Shown: positions 25,754 through 34,868 of the stretch, piece by piece
Position numbering within the stretch: the first letter of the stretch is position 1
How the letters are laid out: each line of letters begins with the position of its first letter
NCBI GenBank assembly: GCA_947491935.1
Contig: CANLLF010000004.1
Span: 310,001 to 374,000, forward strand
Direction: 5' to 3'
DNA length: 64,000 bases
Source of the DNA: an uncultured Roseicyclus sp.
Lineage (GTDB): Bacteria; Pseudomonadota; Alphaproteobacteria; Rhodobacterales; Rhodobacteraceae
Made by a program: the position numbers and the translations under genes
Notes under the pieces: model-generated
Seen by the model: the letters and a program-made list of their open reading frames with translations, nothing else
What the model was told of the DNA's origin: nothing
Databases searched by the model: none

Positions 25754-26962
25754 GTGTTAGAAGCGTTAAAACCCAATGAACCGACCCGATTGCCGGGTCA
25801 GACTGCGCCATCCAGGGTGATTGAGGTGCAGGCCAGGGCGGGCCCCGCCCGGATCCGCCGGCGCCATTGGGGCCTGATGCTGTCGTTCGTGGTGCTGGTG
25901 GTCGCACCGCTTGTGGCGATCTTCGTCTACCTCACAGAATACGCAGCCCCGCAATATGCCTCGACCGCGGGGTTCACCGTGCGGCAGAACGAGCCCACCG
26001 GGCCGTCGGAATTGCTGGGCGGGATCACGCAATTGGCTGCCGGGCCCGCGACGGTGGATGGCGATATTCTATACGAATTCATCGAAAGCCAGGCGCTTGT
26101 GCAACGGCTGCAGGCACGCATGGACCTCACCGCGCATTATGCCGCGCCCCACGGGACAGACCCGATCTTCGCCCTTCCGCCCGACACCACAATCGAGGAT
26201 TTCGTGGACCATTGGCAGCGCGTTGTCCGCATCAGCTACAACCAATCCAACGGCTTGATCGAGCTGCGTGTCCTCGCCTTTTCGCCCGAGATGGCGCAGG
26301 CGCTGGGTGAGGCGATCATCGAAGAGGGGCAGGTGCTGATAAACGCACTCAATGCCACGGTGCGCGAAGACACGATGCGCTATTCGCAGGCCGATCTGGA
26401 CCTCGCGTCCGACAGGTTGCGGGAGGCGCGGGAGGCCTTGACGGCGTTTCGCACCCGCACGCAGATCGTCGATCCGGAAAGTGACCTTCAGGGGCGGTTG
26501 GGCGTGCTGAACAATCTGCAACAGCAACTGGCCGAAGTGTTGATCGAATATGATCTGCTTCTGGAGAACACCACCAATGCCAATGATCCGCGGGTGCGCC
26601 AGACGGGCCAGCGCATCGACGTGATCCGGGCCCGCATCGCCGAAGAACGGGAGAATTTCAATACGTTCGACTATGGCAATGGGGACGAGGATTACCCCTC
26701 ACTGATGACGGAATACGAGGGGCTTTTGGTCGAACGGGAACTGGCGGAACAGGCCTATGGCTTGGCTGTTGCCGCGCTTGATCTGGCCCGCACAAACGCC
26801 GCGCGGCAAAGCCGCTATCTGGCCGTGTTCATCGCGCCGACGTTCCCGGAGACGGCCGAGTTTCCGCGGGTTGACGTGATCATGGCGCAGGCGGCGTTGT
26901 TTCTCCTGATCGGCTGGTCGATCCTGGCGTTGATCTACTACTCAATCCGCGACCGGCAATAA
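25754..26962 (+). CDS. Capsule export inner-membrane protein (KpsE/Wzz-like co-polymerase)
   Basis: A 402-residue polysaccharide co-polymerase-like protein that bridges the ABC exporter to the outer membrane. One transmembrane segment lies near residues 40-60 (GLMLSFVVLVVAPLVAIFVY). A periplasmic domain follows (TEYAAPQYASTAGFTVRQNE), then a coiled coil around ADLDLASDRLREAREALTAF. A second transmembrane segment sits at the end (AQAALFLLIGWSILALIYY). ARQSRYLAVFIAPTFPETAE before it is typical of KpsE. The start is GTG 25754. It is followed by the ATPase gene after 12 bases. Confidence 0.88.
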   Translation: MLEALKPNEPTRLPGQTAPSRVIEVQARAGPARIRRRHWGLMLSFVVLVVAPLVAIFVYLTEYAAPQYASTAGFTVRQNEPTGPSELLGGITQLAAGPATVDGDILYEFIESQALVQRLQARMDLTAHYAAPHGTDPIFALPPDTTIEDFVDHWQRVVRISYNQSNGLIELRVLAFSPEMAQALGEAIIEEGQVLINALNATVREDTMRYSQADLDLASDRLREAREALTAFRTRTQIVDPESDLQGRLGVLNNLQQQLAEVLIEYDLLLENTTNANDPRVRQTGQRIDVIRARIAEERENFNTFDYGNGDEDYPSLMTEYEGLLVERELAEQAYGLAVAALDLARTNAARQSRYLAVFIAPTFPETAEFPRVDVIMAQAALFLLIGWSILALIYYSIRDRQ

Positions 26963-26974
26963 GCGGGGCGGTCA

Positions 26975-27631
26975 ATGATCCGGTTCCACAACCTGACGAA
27001 GGGGTTCCTGGTCAACGGGCAGTACCGCCCGGTGATCGAGCGGTTGAACCTGACGATCCCGTCGGGGCGCTCGCTGGCGCTTCTGGGGCGCAACGGGGCG
27101 GGAAAATCTACCTTGATGCAGATCATCGCGGGCAATTTGCGCGCCGATGAAGGCCATGTCGATACCAAGGGCACGATCAGTTGGCCGGTCGGCTTTGCGG
27201 GGTCGTTCCACCCCGAATTGACTGGCGCCCAGAACACCCGCTTCATCGCGCGCATCTATTCGGTCGATACCGATGAGCTGTGCGATTTCGTGCAGGACTT
27301 CTCGGAACTGGGGGAGCATTTCTACATGCCCGTACGCACCTATTCCGGGGGGATGCGATCCCGCCTGACTTTCGGAATGTCGATGGGCATCGCGTTCGAT
27401 ACCTATCTGGTCGATGAGGTGACAAGCGCCGGGGATGCCGCGTTTCGCGAGAAAAGCCAGGCAGTCTTCCGCGAGAGGATGGCCCGATCCGGCGCGATCA
27501 TGGTCAGCCACAACCTGACGGAACTGCGCGAATATTGCGACGCGGCGCTGGTGCTGGAAGGTGGGCGGCTAAGGTACTTTTCGGACATCGATGAGGCGAT
27601 TGAGGTGCATCAGGATAACCTGCTGCAATAG
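26975..27631 (+). CDS. ABC-type polysaccharide export ATPase (KpsT/Wzt-like)
   Basis: ATPase subunit driving export of capsular or related polysaccharide. The 218-residue product has Walker A GRNGAGKST near residue 40, a Q-loop region at SWPVGFAGSFHPELTGAQN (the SWP...G...F.L form found in KpsT), the signature YSGGMRSRLTFGMSM and Walker B/D-loop YLVDEVTSAGDA. There is no C-terminal carbohydrate-binding extension as in some Wzt proteins, so it is the short KpsT type. It lies 12 bases behind the KpsE-like gene, in one operon; the permease is on the other strand. Confidence 0.93.
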   Translation: MIRFHNLTKGFLVNGQYRPVIERLNLTIPSGRSLALLGRNGAGKSTLMQIIAGNLRADEGHVDTKGTISWPVGFAGSFHPELTGAQNTRFIARIYSVDTDELCDFVQDFSELGEHFYMPVRTYSGGMRSRLTFGMSMGIAFDTYLVDEVTSAGDAAFREKSQAVFRERMARSGAIMVSHNLTELREYCDAALVLEGGRLRYFSDIDEAIEVHQDNLLQ

Positions 27632-27730
27632 CCCTGGGCGTTCGGCAAATGAATCTGACGATCCTGGCAGGCACATGTCGCGCCGTATTTTGATGCCGCG
27701 AAGCGCCCCGATGGGTCGCCTGCAGACGCC

Positions 27731-28609
27731 TCAGTCATAACCGAAATAGGACGCGTAATCCGATCGCATCAGGGCCGCCCTCAGGCGGACGCCTTCCTCC
27801 GACTCGAACGCCGCGTTGATCACACCGGCGAGGGGTTTTGTGTTGCTGGCATTCTCCACTCGCAGCCGGGGGCTGCTGCCGAAAGCCCAGGCGCAAAAAT
27901 CCGGGAAGGCCGTGCCGAGGTCTTCATATCGCAAGATACCGACAAGCGCGTGTTCATCCTCATAACGCCAGATCGGCCCGTCACGGCTCAGATCTCCCAG
28001 CCGAAGCCCCAGGCCGCTGGACAGGTGCGGGCCGAACCAATCCGTGGTGAGCATCGCATTCATCATCAATTGGCGCTGCAAAAAGGGCCAATCCGCGATG
28101 TCCTCCCAGGCGTCGGGCTGCCGCGCGTGAAGCGCCTTGCGAAACGCGTCCACCGTTTCGAATTTCGAGATCTGGTCGGCGGCCATGCCGAGAAAGCGCG
28201 TCAGGCCCGCGCCGATCCGGGCGGCGCGGCGAAAACCGGCATCCTCTGGGGCGAGGCCTTCCAACAGGTCGGCCATGCCGTCGATGTCCTGCACGAGGCT
28301 GGAGCGAAACCAGGAATAGGGGTCCCGTGACAGGGACAGCACCACCAGCCTATAGGGATCTGCGCCTGCGCGGATCCGGTTGATCTGACGGGTATATTTG
28401 AGGTTTTGGGTCAGTTGGCCCAGTTGATGCTCGAAGAAATAGTCGTTGTTCATGGGCTCGACGGCCATGTGAACCACACGGCTCAGCGCGTCGGCCCCGA
28501 GGAAATGCGATTGCACGGCTGTCACACCCGGGAGCGTATCAAGCGCCGATGTGATTGCGGTGCTGGCCACCTTGCCCATCTGGAAAACCACAGCAAAGGT
28601 TTCGGTCAT
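27731..28609 (-). CDS. Sulfotransferase-like protein (putative capsular polysaccharide synthesis)
   Basis: A 292-residue cytoplasmic protein whose N-terminus AVVFQMGKVASTAI resembles the 5'-phosphosulfate loop of PAPS-dependent sulfotransferases and the start of the NKWYS group of capsular polysaccharide proteins. A second element, LVVLSLSRDPYSWFRSSLVQ, matches the 3'-phosphate-binding RDP...S region. Together these support PAPS or nucleotide binding, but the acceptor is unknown. Its ATG overlaps the stop of the glycosyltransferase gene upstream by 4 bases (28606-28609), so it is the last gene of a leftward glycan operon. Sulfation of an exported glycan is a reasonable inference. Confidence 0.68.
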   Translation of the reverse strand: MTETFAVVFQMGKVASTAITSALDTLPGVTAVQSHFLGADALSRVVHMAVEPMNNDYFFEHQLGQLTQNLKYTRQINRIRAGADPYRLVVLSLSRDPYSWFRSSLVQDIDGMADLLEGLAPEDAGFRRAARIGAGLTRFLGMAADQISKFETVDAFRKALHARQPDAWEDIADWPFLQRQLMMNAMLTTDWFGPHLSSGLGLRLGDLSRDGPIWRYEDEHALVGILRYEDLGTAFPDFCAWAFGSSPRLRVENASNTKPLAGVINAAFESEEGVRLRAALMRSDYASYFGYD

Positions 28610-29703
28610 GGCCGTGCCTCCGGGGCATTGGCGGCAGGCGGCGCGTCGATCAGCGGATCAAGGACTCCGTTGTCGACCAGCCAATCGAAAAAGCCGTCCT
28701 CAACGCGGAATGGATCGCGGAAAGCGACCTGAAGATCGGCCCTGTCTCGGTACAGGCGCCGCGCGTGTCGGGGGATCGGTTGGCCGTTATCGAATTGGCC
28801 ATAATGCCAGTAGCCGTCCGGCACGTTTGCATCATGGGCGGCAGCGACGGCGCGACGATACCACGCCCAGATCTCAAGCACTTCCGGATTATCGTGTGCG
28901 TAACGCCGGGTCATCTGGTCACCGACGGGCCCGAGCTTGGTGAAGTGGAAGAAGCGCAGGGGATGATCGTTCACCCTCGGCTCACCATCGGGATCGAAGG
29001 TGACCTTGCGCTGGCTGAGGTTCCAGCTTGCGACGTTGTAGCCAGGGTCGCGGATGATGCGCACATCGTCGAAAAAGCACGGCACCAGATTGCACCATTT
29101 CTGATCGGTGAAGAGGCCGCGGGGCAGATCATCCACGCAATGATCCATCAACCGGTCGCCCCACCATTGTGCAAAGCGCTTGGCTTCCGCGCCGTTGGAC
29201 ACGCCAACGAAGCCAAGGTTGAACACCCCGTGGTGCAGCGAGCAGATCTCGTTGTCGACGATCGCCATGACATTGCCTCGGTCATCGGGCGCGACCTGAT
29301 GCGGCGTCAGGATGATCTGCGCTGTATCCAGCGCGTCCAGCAACGGGTTCAGCGGGGCGAAAATGGCGATGTCGGGATCGAAGAACAGGACCTTCTCCGC
29401 GTCGGGCTGATCCAGAAGGTGCTCCATCATGCGACCTTTGACGGCGGTGCAGGCCTCCACGATGTTGTGCCCGAAGATCCAGCCCTTGGTGGTGCCCGGC
29501 AAAGCGTCTCGCATCAGATCTTCGGTATTTATGACCATGTCAAAATCTGCCAGAAGATCATCCGCTTTCGCGCCGTCCGGCGGCAGATCGGTGATGATCG
29601 CGCAGAGCCGCCAGTCGGGGTGACGGCCCCGCAAAGTGCGGGCCAGAACGCGGGCGCGATCCAGGTAGGAATAGGTGAAAGAGGAGTAGGCGTAGATTGT
29701 CAT
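28606..29703 (-). CDS. Glycosyltransferase, GT-A (GT8-like) fold
   Basis: A 365-residue nucleotide-sugar glycosyltransferase. It begins MTIYAYSSFTYSYLDRARVL and has the metal-binding D-x-D in KVLFFDPDIAIF near residue 130, as well as LHHGVFNLGFVGVSN, FTDQKWCNLVPCFFDD and the C-terminal PLRFFHFTKLGPV, an arrangement seen in GT8-like enzymes of unknown acceptor. No membrane segment is visible. It overlaps both neighbours by 4 bases and is co-translated with a second glycosyltransferase upstream and the sulfotransferase-like protein downstream. Confidence 0.8.
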   Translation of the reverse strand: MTIYAYSSFTYSYLDRARVLARTLRGRHPDWRLCAIITDLPPDGAKADDLLADFDMVINTEDLMRDALPGTTKGWIFGHNIVEACTAVKGRMMEHLLDQPDAEKVLFFDPDIAIFAPLNPLLDALDTAQIILTPHQVAPDDRGNVMAIVDNEICSLHHGVFNLGFVGVSNGAEAKRFAQWWGDRLMDHCVDDLPRGLFTDQKWCNLVPCFFDDVRIIRDPGYNVASWNLSQRKVTFDPDGEPRVNDHPLRFFHFTKLGPVGDQMTRRYAHDNPEVLEIWAWYRRAVAAAHDANVPDGYWHYGQFDNGQPIPRHARRLYRDRADLQVAFRDPFRVEDGFFDWLVDNGVLDPLIDAPPAANAPEARP

Positions 29704-31691
29704 GCGCGGCCCCCCATCGTGCGTTTCTTGGGGGCTGCGGATTGCGTGCGCTTGGTCCTCGGGCGATCCTTGATCACCGCGAAGCTGAGGTCACTGGGCT
29801 TGGCGCTAAGGGACGGGCGGCGGGATCGGCGGCGCGCGGTCGCTTGTGCGAGCGTCTCGGGATCAAAGAATGCATCCAGCGCCGCCAGATCGGGCAAGAC
29901 GTGGCCGCGCCCGGTTTGCTTGACCAGGGCTGCGACATTTCCGGTGCGGGGGTGGGCGATCACGTCGGCCCCGGCCATCAGCGCCTCGTAGGTCGAGAAC
30001 GAGAAGGTCTCTTCCAGATTGGCCCAGTGGATCACGAAATCCACACCCTCTGCGCGCAAGGCATCAATCATGGCGTCCGGCTCCTCCGGCGTGACGTTGA
30101 CCGGGATCACCTCAAGACCGGCGTCGACATGGCTCTCCGCTCCAAAATACAAAAACCGCAGGTCTTTGCGGCCCAGATTGCGGCGCAGGATCTGCCGGAA
30201 TTCCGGATAGCCCTTATGGCGGACGGGCGCGCCGACAAAGGCAACGGTGGTGGGTGCATTGGCCGGAACGGATTGGTGCCCCATGGGCCCATCGGAGAGC
30301 GTGAAATGGGGTAAGGTTTTGACGGACGCAAAGGAAAAGGTGCTCCGGCTTCGAACCATCTGCGCCGCCGCTTTGGACGGGGCAATGGCATGGATCGCGA
30401 CCTCGTCCGCCAATTGATGCAAGCGGTTCAGGTGATCGATCCGCTCGGCCCCGAACAGGCACAGGCGGCATGCGGAGGAGCTTGGCTCAGGCCCACCGCA
30501 ATAGGCGACGAGGTTTCGTTGCAGCGCAAAGTTGGGGCAGAGGAAGGTGGCATCGTGAAGCCACGCGAAGATCTTGGCCGACTTGGTGGCTTTGGCCAGT
30601 TGCACGATGTGCTCCGGCGCATGACCCAGAAGGGCGTGGATCACGATATCGATCTGATGGGATCGCGGGAGGCTGGTGATCGCCCCCACTACGCCCATCA
30701 TCGTTATTGGCCCGATGCGGGTGCCGTTGATCACAGCGTAAAGATTGGTCGTGTCCGGATCGGGGGCGAGGCGGGGCCGCGGTACGGCGGGATAGAGGGC
30801 CAGATAATCGATCCCGCGTGTGGCGGCGAGGGTGGCTTCTTGCCCGACGCATAGTTGAACGCCGCCTCGATTGGTGCGGAAATCATCATGGGTGAAGGCG
30901 ATGGTCATGCGATGCGACGATGCGTCGAACGCGGCACGAAGCTGTGCGGCGGCGACGTCGTCGGGCAGGACAGGGGCATCGTCATGACCCGCCATCCATT
31001 CCTGCTCCATGGCTGCGAGATCGGGCGTCGCGGCAAGGATCCGGGCGACGTCATCGACATCGTCCTGTGCAACGCGCCCCTCGGTGCGACCGGCGCGAAC
31101 GTAATGCAGCAGGGGTGGCACCTTTGCCTCCGCGATATCGGGATAGTGGTTCAGATAGGCCTGGGTGGAGAAATCCGGATTGGGATCGAGGCCAAGGTGC
31201 CAACCGGTCTGAAGGTAATGCAGTGCCGCCGCCTCCGCAGTCGCGAAGCGCAGCCCGCTGACAACAGAGTAAAACCCAAGATCCACCTGGCCCGCGATGT
31301 CCGCCGCGTCGGCCTGCGTCGTGTCGCCATCCCCGTGCCTGGCTGCCATGGATGCGGCGACCAGGCCAGCCTTGGCCGACGGTGCCGTGGCGCGGTGTTC
31401 CGAACGGCCAAAATCGAGGTAGTGGAGGAGCGGGTTGATGCCCGCAGCCTTCACATCGGGATTGAGGGCCAGATACCCGTCGACGGAAAAAGCGGCGCTG
31501 GGATCGAGCCCGTCACGCCAGCCCATGGTGAGGAAATGGTTCAGCGGATCTGCCTTGCCGAGTTCCGGGCCGACCTGTGCAGCATAGAAGGCCGGGTCGA
31601 ATGCCGCGCGCAAGGCCGATGGGTCGCTCAGGCCCGTACCGTGCTCGGCGGGCCGGAACAGGCCACCGAAATACCGGGAAATCATGCCCAT
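29700..31691 (-). CDS. Two-part protein: repeated FxxxxYLxxxPD modules and a GT-B glycosyltransferase
   Basis: The N-terminal 200 residues hold two copies of a helical module: one with PLNHFLTMGWRDGLDPSAAF, then YLALNPDVKAAGINPLLHYL and FGRSEHR; the other with ALHYLQTGWHLGLDPNPDFS, then YLNHYPDIAEAKVPPLLHYV and AGRTEGR. The C-terminal half is a GT4-like GT-B transferase, with RGGVQLCVGQE, FVGAPVRHKGYPEFRQIL and the donor-site block EETFSFSTYEALMAGADVIA. The modules are found fused to many glycosyltransferases; their role is not known to me. ATG 31691 is used (663 residues): GGAAGG precedes it, and the longer frame to 31751 lacks such a site. Confidence 0.8.
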   Translation of the reverse strand: MGMISRYFGGLFRPAEHGTGLSDPSALRAAFDPAFYAAQVGPELGKADPLNHFLTMGWRDGLDPSAAFSVDGYLALNPDVKAAGINPLLHYLDFGRSEHRATAPSAKAGLVAASMAARHGDGDTTQADAADIAGQVDLGFYSVVSGLRFATAEAAALHYLQTGWHLGLDPNPDFSTQAYLNHYPDIAEAKVPPLLHYVRAGRTEGRVAQDDVDDVARILAATPDLAAMEQEWMAGHDDAPVLPDDVAAAQLRAAFDASSHRMTIAFTHDDFRTNRGGVQLCVGQEATLAATRGIDYLALYPAVPRPRLAPDPDTTNLYAVINGTRIGPITMMGVVGAITSLPRSHQIDIVIHALLGHAPEHIVQLAKATKSAKIFAWLHDATFLCPNFALQRNLVAYCGGPEPSSSACRLCLFGAERIDHLNRLHQLADEVAIHAIAPSKAAAQMVRSRSTFSFASVKTLPHFTLSDGPMGHQSVPANAPTTVAFVGAPVRHKGYPEFRQILRRNLGRKDLRFLYFGAESHVDAGLEVIPVNVTPEEPDAMIDALRAEGVDFVIHWANLEETFSFSTYEALMAGADVIAHPRTGNVAALVKQTGRGHVLPDLAALDAFFDPETLAQATARRRSRRPSLSAKPSDLSFAVIKDRPRTKRTQSAAPKKRTMGGRA

Positions 31692-31769
31692 CAATGTTGT
31701 GCCTTCCGTTCGCTTCACGTCGTTCGAAATCGACGCAAGGCCCCCGGTCAACGGAACTTTGGAATCGAC

Positions 31770-34700
31770 TCAAACGATGGCGAAGTTAAAGTCGTCTCCT
31801 CCTAAAGTTCCGTTAAAATTCGCCAGGGTCAGAAGGTCGGCGTTGCCGATGACCAGCGAAATGTAGGTATGGGTGCCATCGCCGCTGATGGACAGATCCG
31901 CGAGTTCGTCCACGGCGCTGTGCGCGGAAAAATCCAGAATATCACCGGATTGAAAATCGGCGACAACATCGATGCCGAAAGCATCGTCGAAGATGAAATG
32001 GTCACTGCCGACGCCGCCAAGCAGGAAATCGTTCCCGGCCTCACCGGAAAGCGTGTCGTCACCCCCGCCGCCGATCAAGGCGTCATCGCCTGCGCCGCCC
32101 AGAACGAGATCCGCGTCGCTTCCGGCGTAGACGGTGTCGTTGCCGGCGCCGCCCGTCACCTGGTCGGGCCCGTTTCCGGAAGCGATGGTAAGGTTCTCTG
32201 TGCTGCCGGTCGCATCGATGGTGTCATTCCCGGTGAAACCCTCAATCCGTTCGACAGACACCCAGGCCCCGATATTGATCGAGATACCCGAGGCGTTGTT
32301 GACGATCGCGGTGTCGAAGCCTGACCCGCCATCGGCCACGAAATCCCCCGTCTCGCCGATGAAGAACTGATCGTTTCCTCCGCCACCGTCGAATGTATCG
32401 TTGCCCATGCCGCCCTGCATCGTGTCATCCCCAGCGCCGCCGCTGAGGGCATCGTTGCCGTCGCCACCAAGGAGGATGTCGGCCCGGGTGCCGCCGGTCA
32501 GATTGTCCGATCCGCCGGCGCCGAGCAGCACCTTGGCGTCGGTTGCGCCCGTGGCATCGATTGTGTCGTTGCCGGTAAATCCAACGATCCGCTCCACCGA
32601 AAGCCAGCCGCCAACGGCCAGGGACAGGCCGGAGCCCGCATTCACCAGCGCGCGGTCATAGCCGCCGCCGCCATCCACAATGCTGTCGCCATTGTCGGAG
32701 ATGTAGAAGAGGTCGTTATTGGCCCCGCCGGTGAAGGTGTCGTCGCCGGTGCCGCCAAGCATCACGTTCTGGCCGTCGCAGCCGATCAGGGCGTCGGCCC
32801 CGGCACCACCCAGAAGGGTGTCATCCCCGGCACCGCCGGTGAGTCTGTCGGCGCCATCACTGCCGAACAGCACGAGGCTGGCGCTTTGGGTGCTTGCATC
32901 AATCGTATCGTCACCGAGATGACCGTTGACGCGCTCCACCCCGCCCCAGCCGGCCATGTCGAGATTTTGACCGGTGAGTTCCGTCACTTGTGCGCGGTCG
33001 TATCCGCTTGGGCCGGTATCGGTCACGATATCACCGGTCGTGACATAGAAGACATCGGATTCCGCGCCGCCATCCATTGTGTCAGCCCCCGCACCACCGA
33101 TCAGGATATCGGTGCTGTCATCGCCATAAAGGACATCGTCCTGGGCGCCGCCGATCAGCGTGTCGGCCCCGGACCCGCCCCGCAACGTGTCTTGCCCATC
33201 GTCGCCGCGCAGGCTGTCGGCGCCCATGCCGCCCTCGATCGAATCGTTATCCGCCCCCCCGGCGATACTGTCGTTTCCGGCCCCCCCGAGAAGGGTGTCA
33301 TCGCCCGCTTGCCCGTCCAGCGTGTCCTGCCCGCCATTGCCGGTGAGCGTGTTGGCCGCGGTATTGCCGATGACGAAATCATCACCGGACCCGGCCACGA
33401 ACTCCTCGATCACCGAGCCGCGGGCAATCCACATATTGTCGTTGCGGCCCGATCCGTAGGCGTTGAACACGGTCGACAGGGTTTCATCCTTGAGCGACAC
33501 GATCTGATCGTTCGTATCGGTGGAAAAGTCGATCTTGTCGCGCCCCCCGACATCGGTGATCGTGAAGGACATCGGCGTTGCGTCGAAGTAACTGTTCGGG
33601 TCGAGCCCGGTGGTGAGATAATCGAAGGCGGCGGCAAGGTAGCTGCCGTAATCGTTGATCTCCGTGCCTGCGAATGCGTTGGCGAAGGTGTGGCCCACAC
33701 CGTAGATCGTATCGCCCGCTGTGGGGCTGGTGCCGGTATCCGCTGCACCGTAGAGCGCCTGCAGCGCGATCACGTCGATCACCATCGGGGAGATCGTGTT
33801 GGCAAAGCCCGCGCCGGTATAGAGGCTTTCATCCTGGTTGAAGTAGGACATCATCGACATCAGCCAGCTGTCGTTGGCGAACGTGTTGTCCACGCCGAAG
33901 GTCGCGTTGCCGTTATAGGCGCCCTGGTGTCCAAGGCCCAAGGCGTGCCCGATTTCGTGCAGATAGGTCTGAAACGCGTAGTCGTTGATCCCGGTGCCAT
34001 TGTTGGCCAGCCAAGCCGTGCTGACGTTGATCCAGCTGCGCTGCGTGTCGCCCGAGCCGTTCGCGACGTAGCTGGCAAAAGCGCCGCTATCGTCATCGTA
34101 AAAGGTCATGTCGGCGAAATTGTAGGCGTTGAAGCCGGGCGCGTCGGGATCGAACGTGCCGGGCACGATCACCAGATCGAATTTGACATCGATAATCTGC
34201 TCGAAGGCCTGGAACGACCACATGGCCAGCTTCTGGCCCTCCACCGTGAGCCGCGAGATATCGACGGTTATGACGTTGCTGACCGACGTGTCAAAGGAAT
34301 GGCGCGCCCCGCCGCGGCTGATCCAGAAGCCGTCCGTGAGGAAATCGGCCAGCTCATCATGGGTGCCGAAGGGCGCGGAGCCGCTATCGAGCATCGTGGT
34401 GAGGCGATAGCCGCCCGAGCCGCTGTCATTGTAGCTGCCAACATCGATGTAATAGGTGCCCGTCGTGCTGGCGGTGAAGCCAAGCGAGGCGTGAAACCCC
34501 GCGCTTGCATCGTCGTTGAGCGCAATGATCGTGCCATCGGCATCGCGGATCCGGATGATCGAATCGCTGAGCGCAGCAGACCCGTTGCCCGCGACGGTGA
34601 ACACATAGGTGCTGCCCGCCGTCAGCTCGATGGCCACAAAGTCCCTGTCTCCGGCAGGCGACAGGTCGCCGATGAATGTATCAGCGACTTCGATTGCGTA

Positions 34701-34868
34701 GGCAGTCGACGTGTCGCTTGCCGCATCCGCGGTTTCGGAAATGCTTGCGTTGGACGTCACACGCGGGGGCGGTGACGCGGTTGTGTCGGCATCGGGAGGC
34801 ACAAGCCCCAGGGCGCGATAGGTGCAATCATCGAGATAGGGCGCGAAGGCAGCACAAATTGTACACAT
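31770..34868 (-). CDS. RTX metalloprotease (serralysin-like M10) with PPC domain
   Basis: A 1032-residue secreted zinc protease. After a short N-terminus with a Cys pattern (MCTICAAFAPYLDDC) come a pre-peptidase C-terminal-like domain (about 55-150), a catalytic domain with HEIGHALGLGH (H304, H308, H314 as zinc ligands, E305 catalytic) and a Met-turn near SMMSYFNQDE, then long RTX repeats (about 500-1000). Three of the C-terminal modules are 114 residues each, in exact register (33002-31977). No N-terminal signal peptide is visible, so type I secretion through the C-terminus is expected; no T1SS genes are in the window. The gene faces away from gpmI across a 420-base gap. Confidence 0.9.
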   Translation of the reverse strand: MCTICAAFAPYLDDCTYRALGLVPPDADTTASPPPRVTSNASISETADAASDTSTAYAIEVADTFIGDLSPAGDRDFVAIELTAGSTYVFTVAGNGSAALSDSIIRIRDADGTIIALNDDASAGFHASLGFTASTTGTYYIDVGSYNDSGSGGYRLTTMLDSGSAPFGTHDELADFLTDGFWISRGGARHSFDTSVSNVITVDISRLTVEGQKLAMWSFQAFEQIIDVKFDLVIVPGTFDPDAPGFNAYNFADMTFYDDDSGAFASYVANGSGDTQRSWINVSTAWLANNGTGINDYAFQTYLHEIGHALGLGHQGAYNGNATFGVDNTFANDSWLMSMMSYFNQDESLYTGAGFANTISPMVIDVIALQALYGAADTGTSPTAGDTIYGVGHTFANAFAGTEINDYGSYLAAAFDYLTTGLDPNSYFDATPMSFTITDVGGRDKIDFSTDTNDQIVSLKDETLSTVFNAYGSGRNDNMWIARGSVIEEFVAGSGDDFVIGNTAANTLTGNGGQDTLDGQAGDDTLLGGAGNDSIAGGADNDSIEGGMGADSLRGDDGQDTLRGGSGADTLIGGAQDDVLYGDDSTDILIGGAGADTMDGGAESDVFYVTTGDIVTDTGPSGYDRAQVTELTGQNLDMAGWGGVERVNGHLGDDTIDASTQSASLVLFGSDGADRLTGGAGDDTLLGGAGADALIGCDGQNVMLGGTGDDTFTGGANNDLFYISDNGDSIVDGGGGYDRALVNAGSGLSLAVGGWLSVERIVGFTGNDTIDATGATDAKVLLGAGGSDNLTGGTRADILLGGDGNDALSGGAGDDTMQGGMGNDTFDGGGGNDQFFIGETGDFVADGGSGFDTAIVNNASGISINIGAWVSVERIEGFTGNDTIDATGSTENLTIASGNGPDQVTGGAGNDTVYAGSDADLVLGGAGDDALIGGGGDDTLSGEAGNDFLLGGVGSDHFIFDDAFGIDVVADFQSGDILDFSAHSAVDELADLSISGDGTHTYISLVIGNADLLTLANFNGTLGGDDFNFAIV

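Noticed and set aside
31977-33300. RTX repeats as a CRISPR-like or satellite array
   Set aside because: The repeats are coding, with a nine-residue amino-acid period and drifting DNA identity; no spacers.
32886-34775. A 629-codon plus-strand open frame opposite the RTX protease
   Set aside because: Antisense shadow of the repeats; no domain, no ribosome binding site, composition follows the complementary RTX codons.
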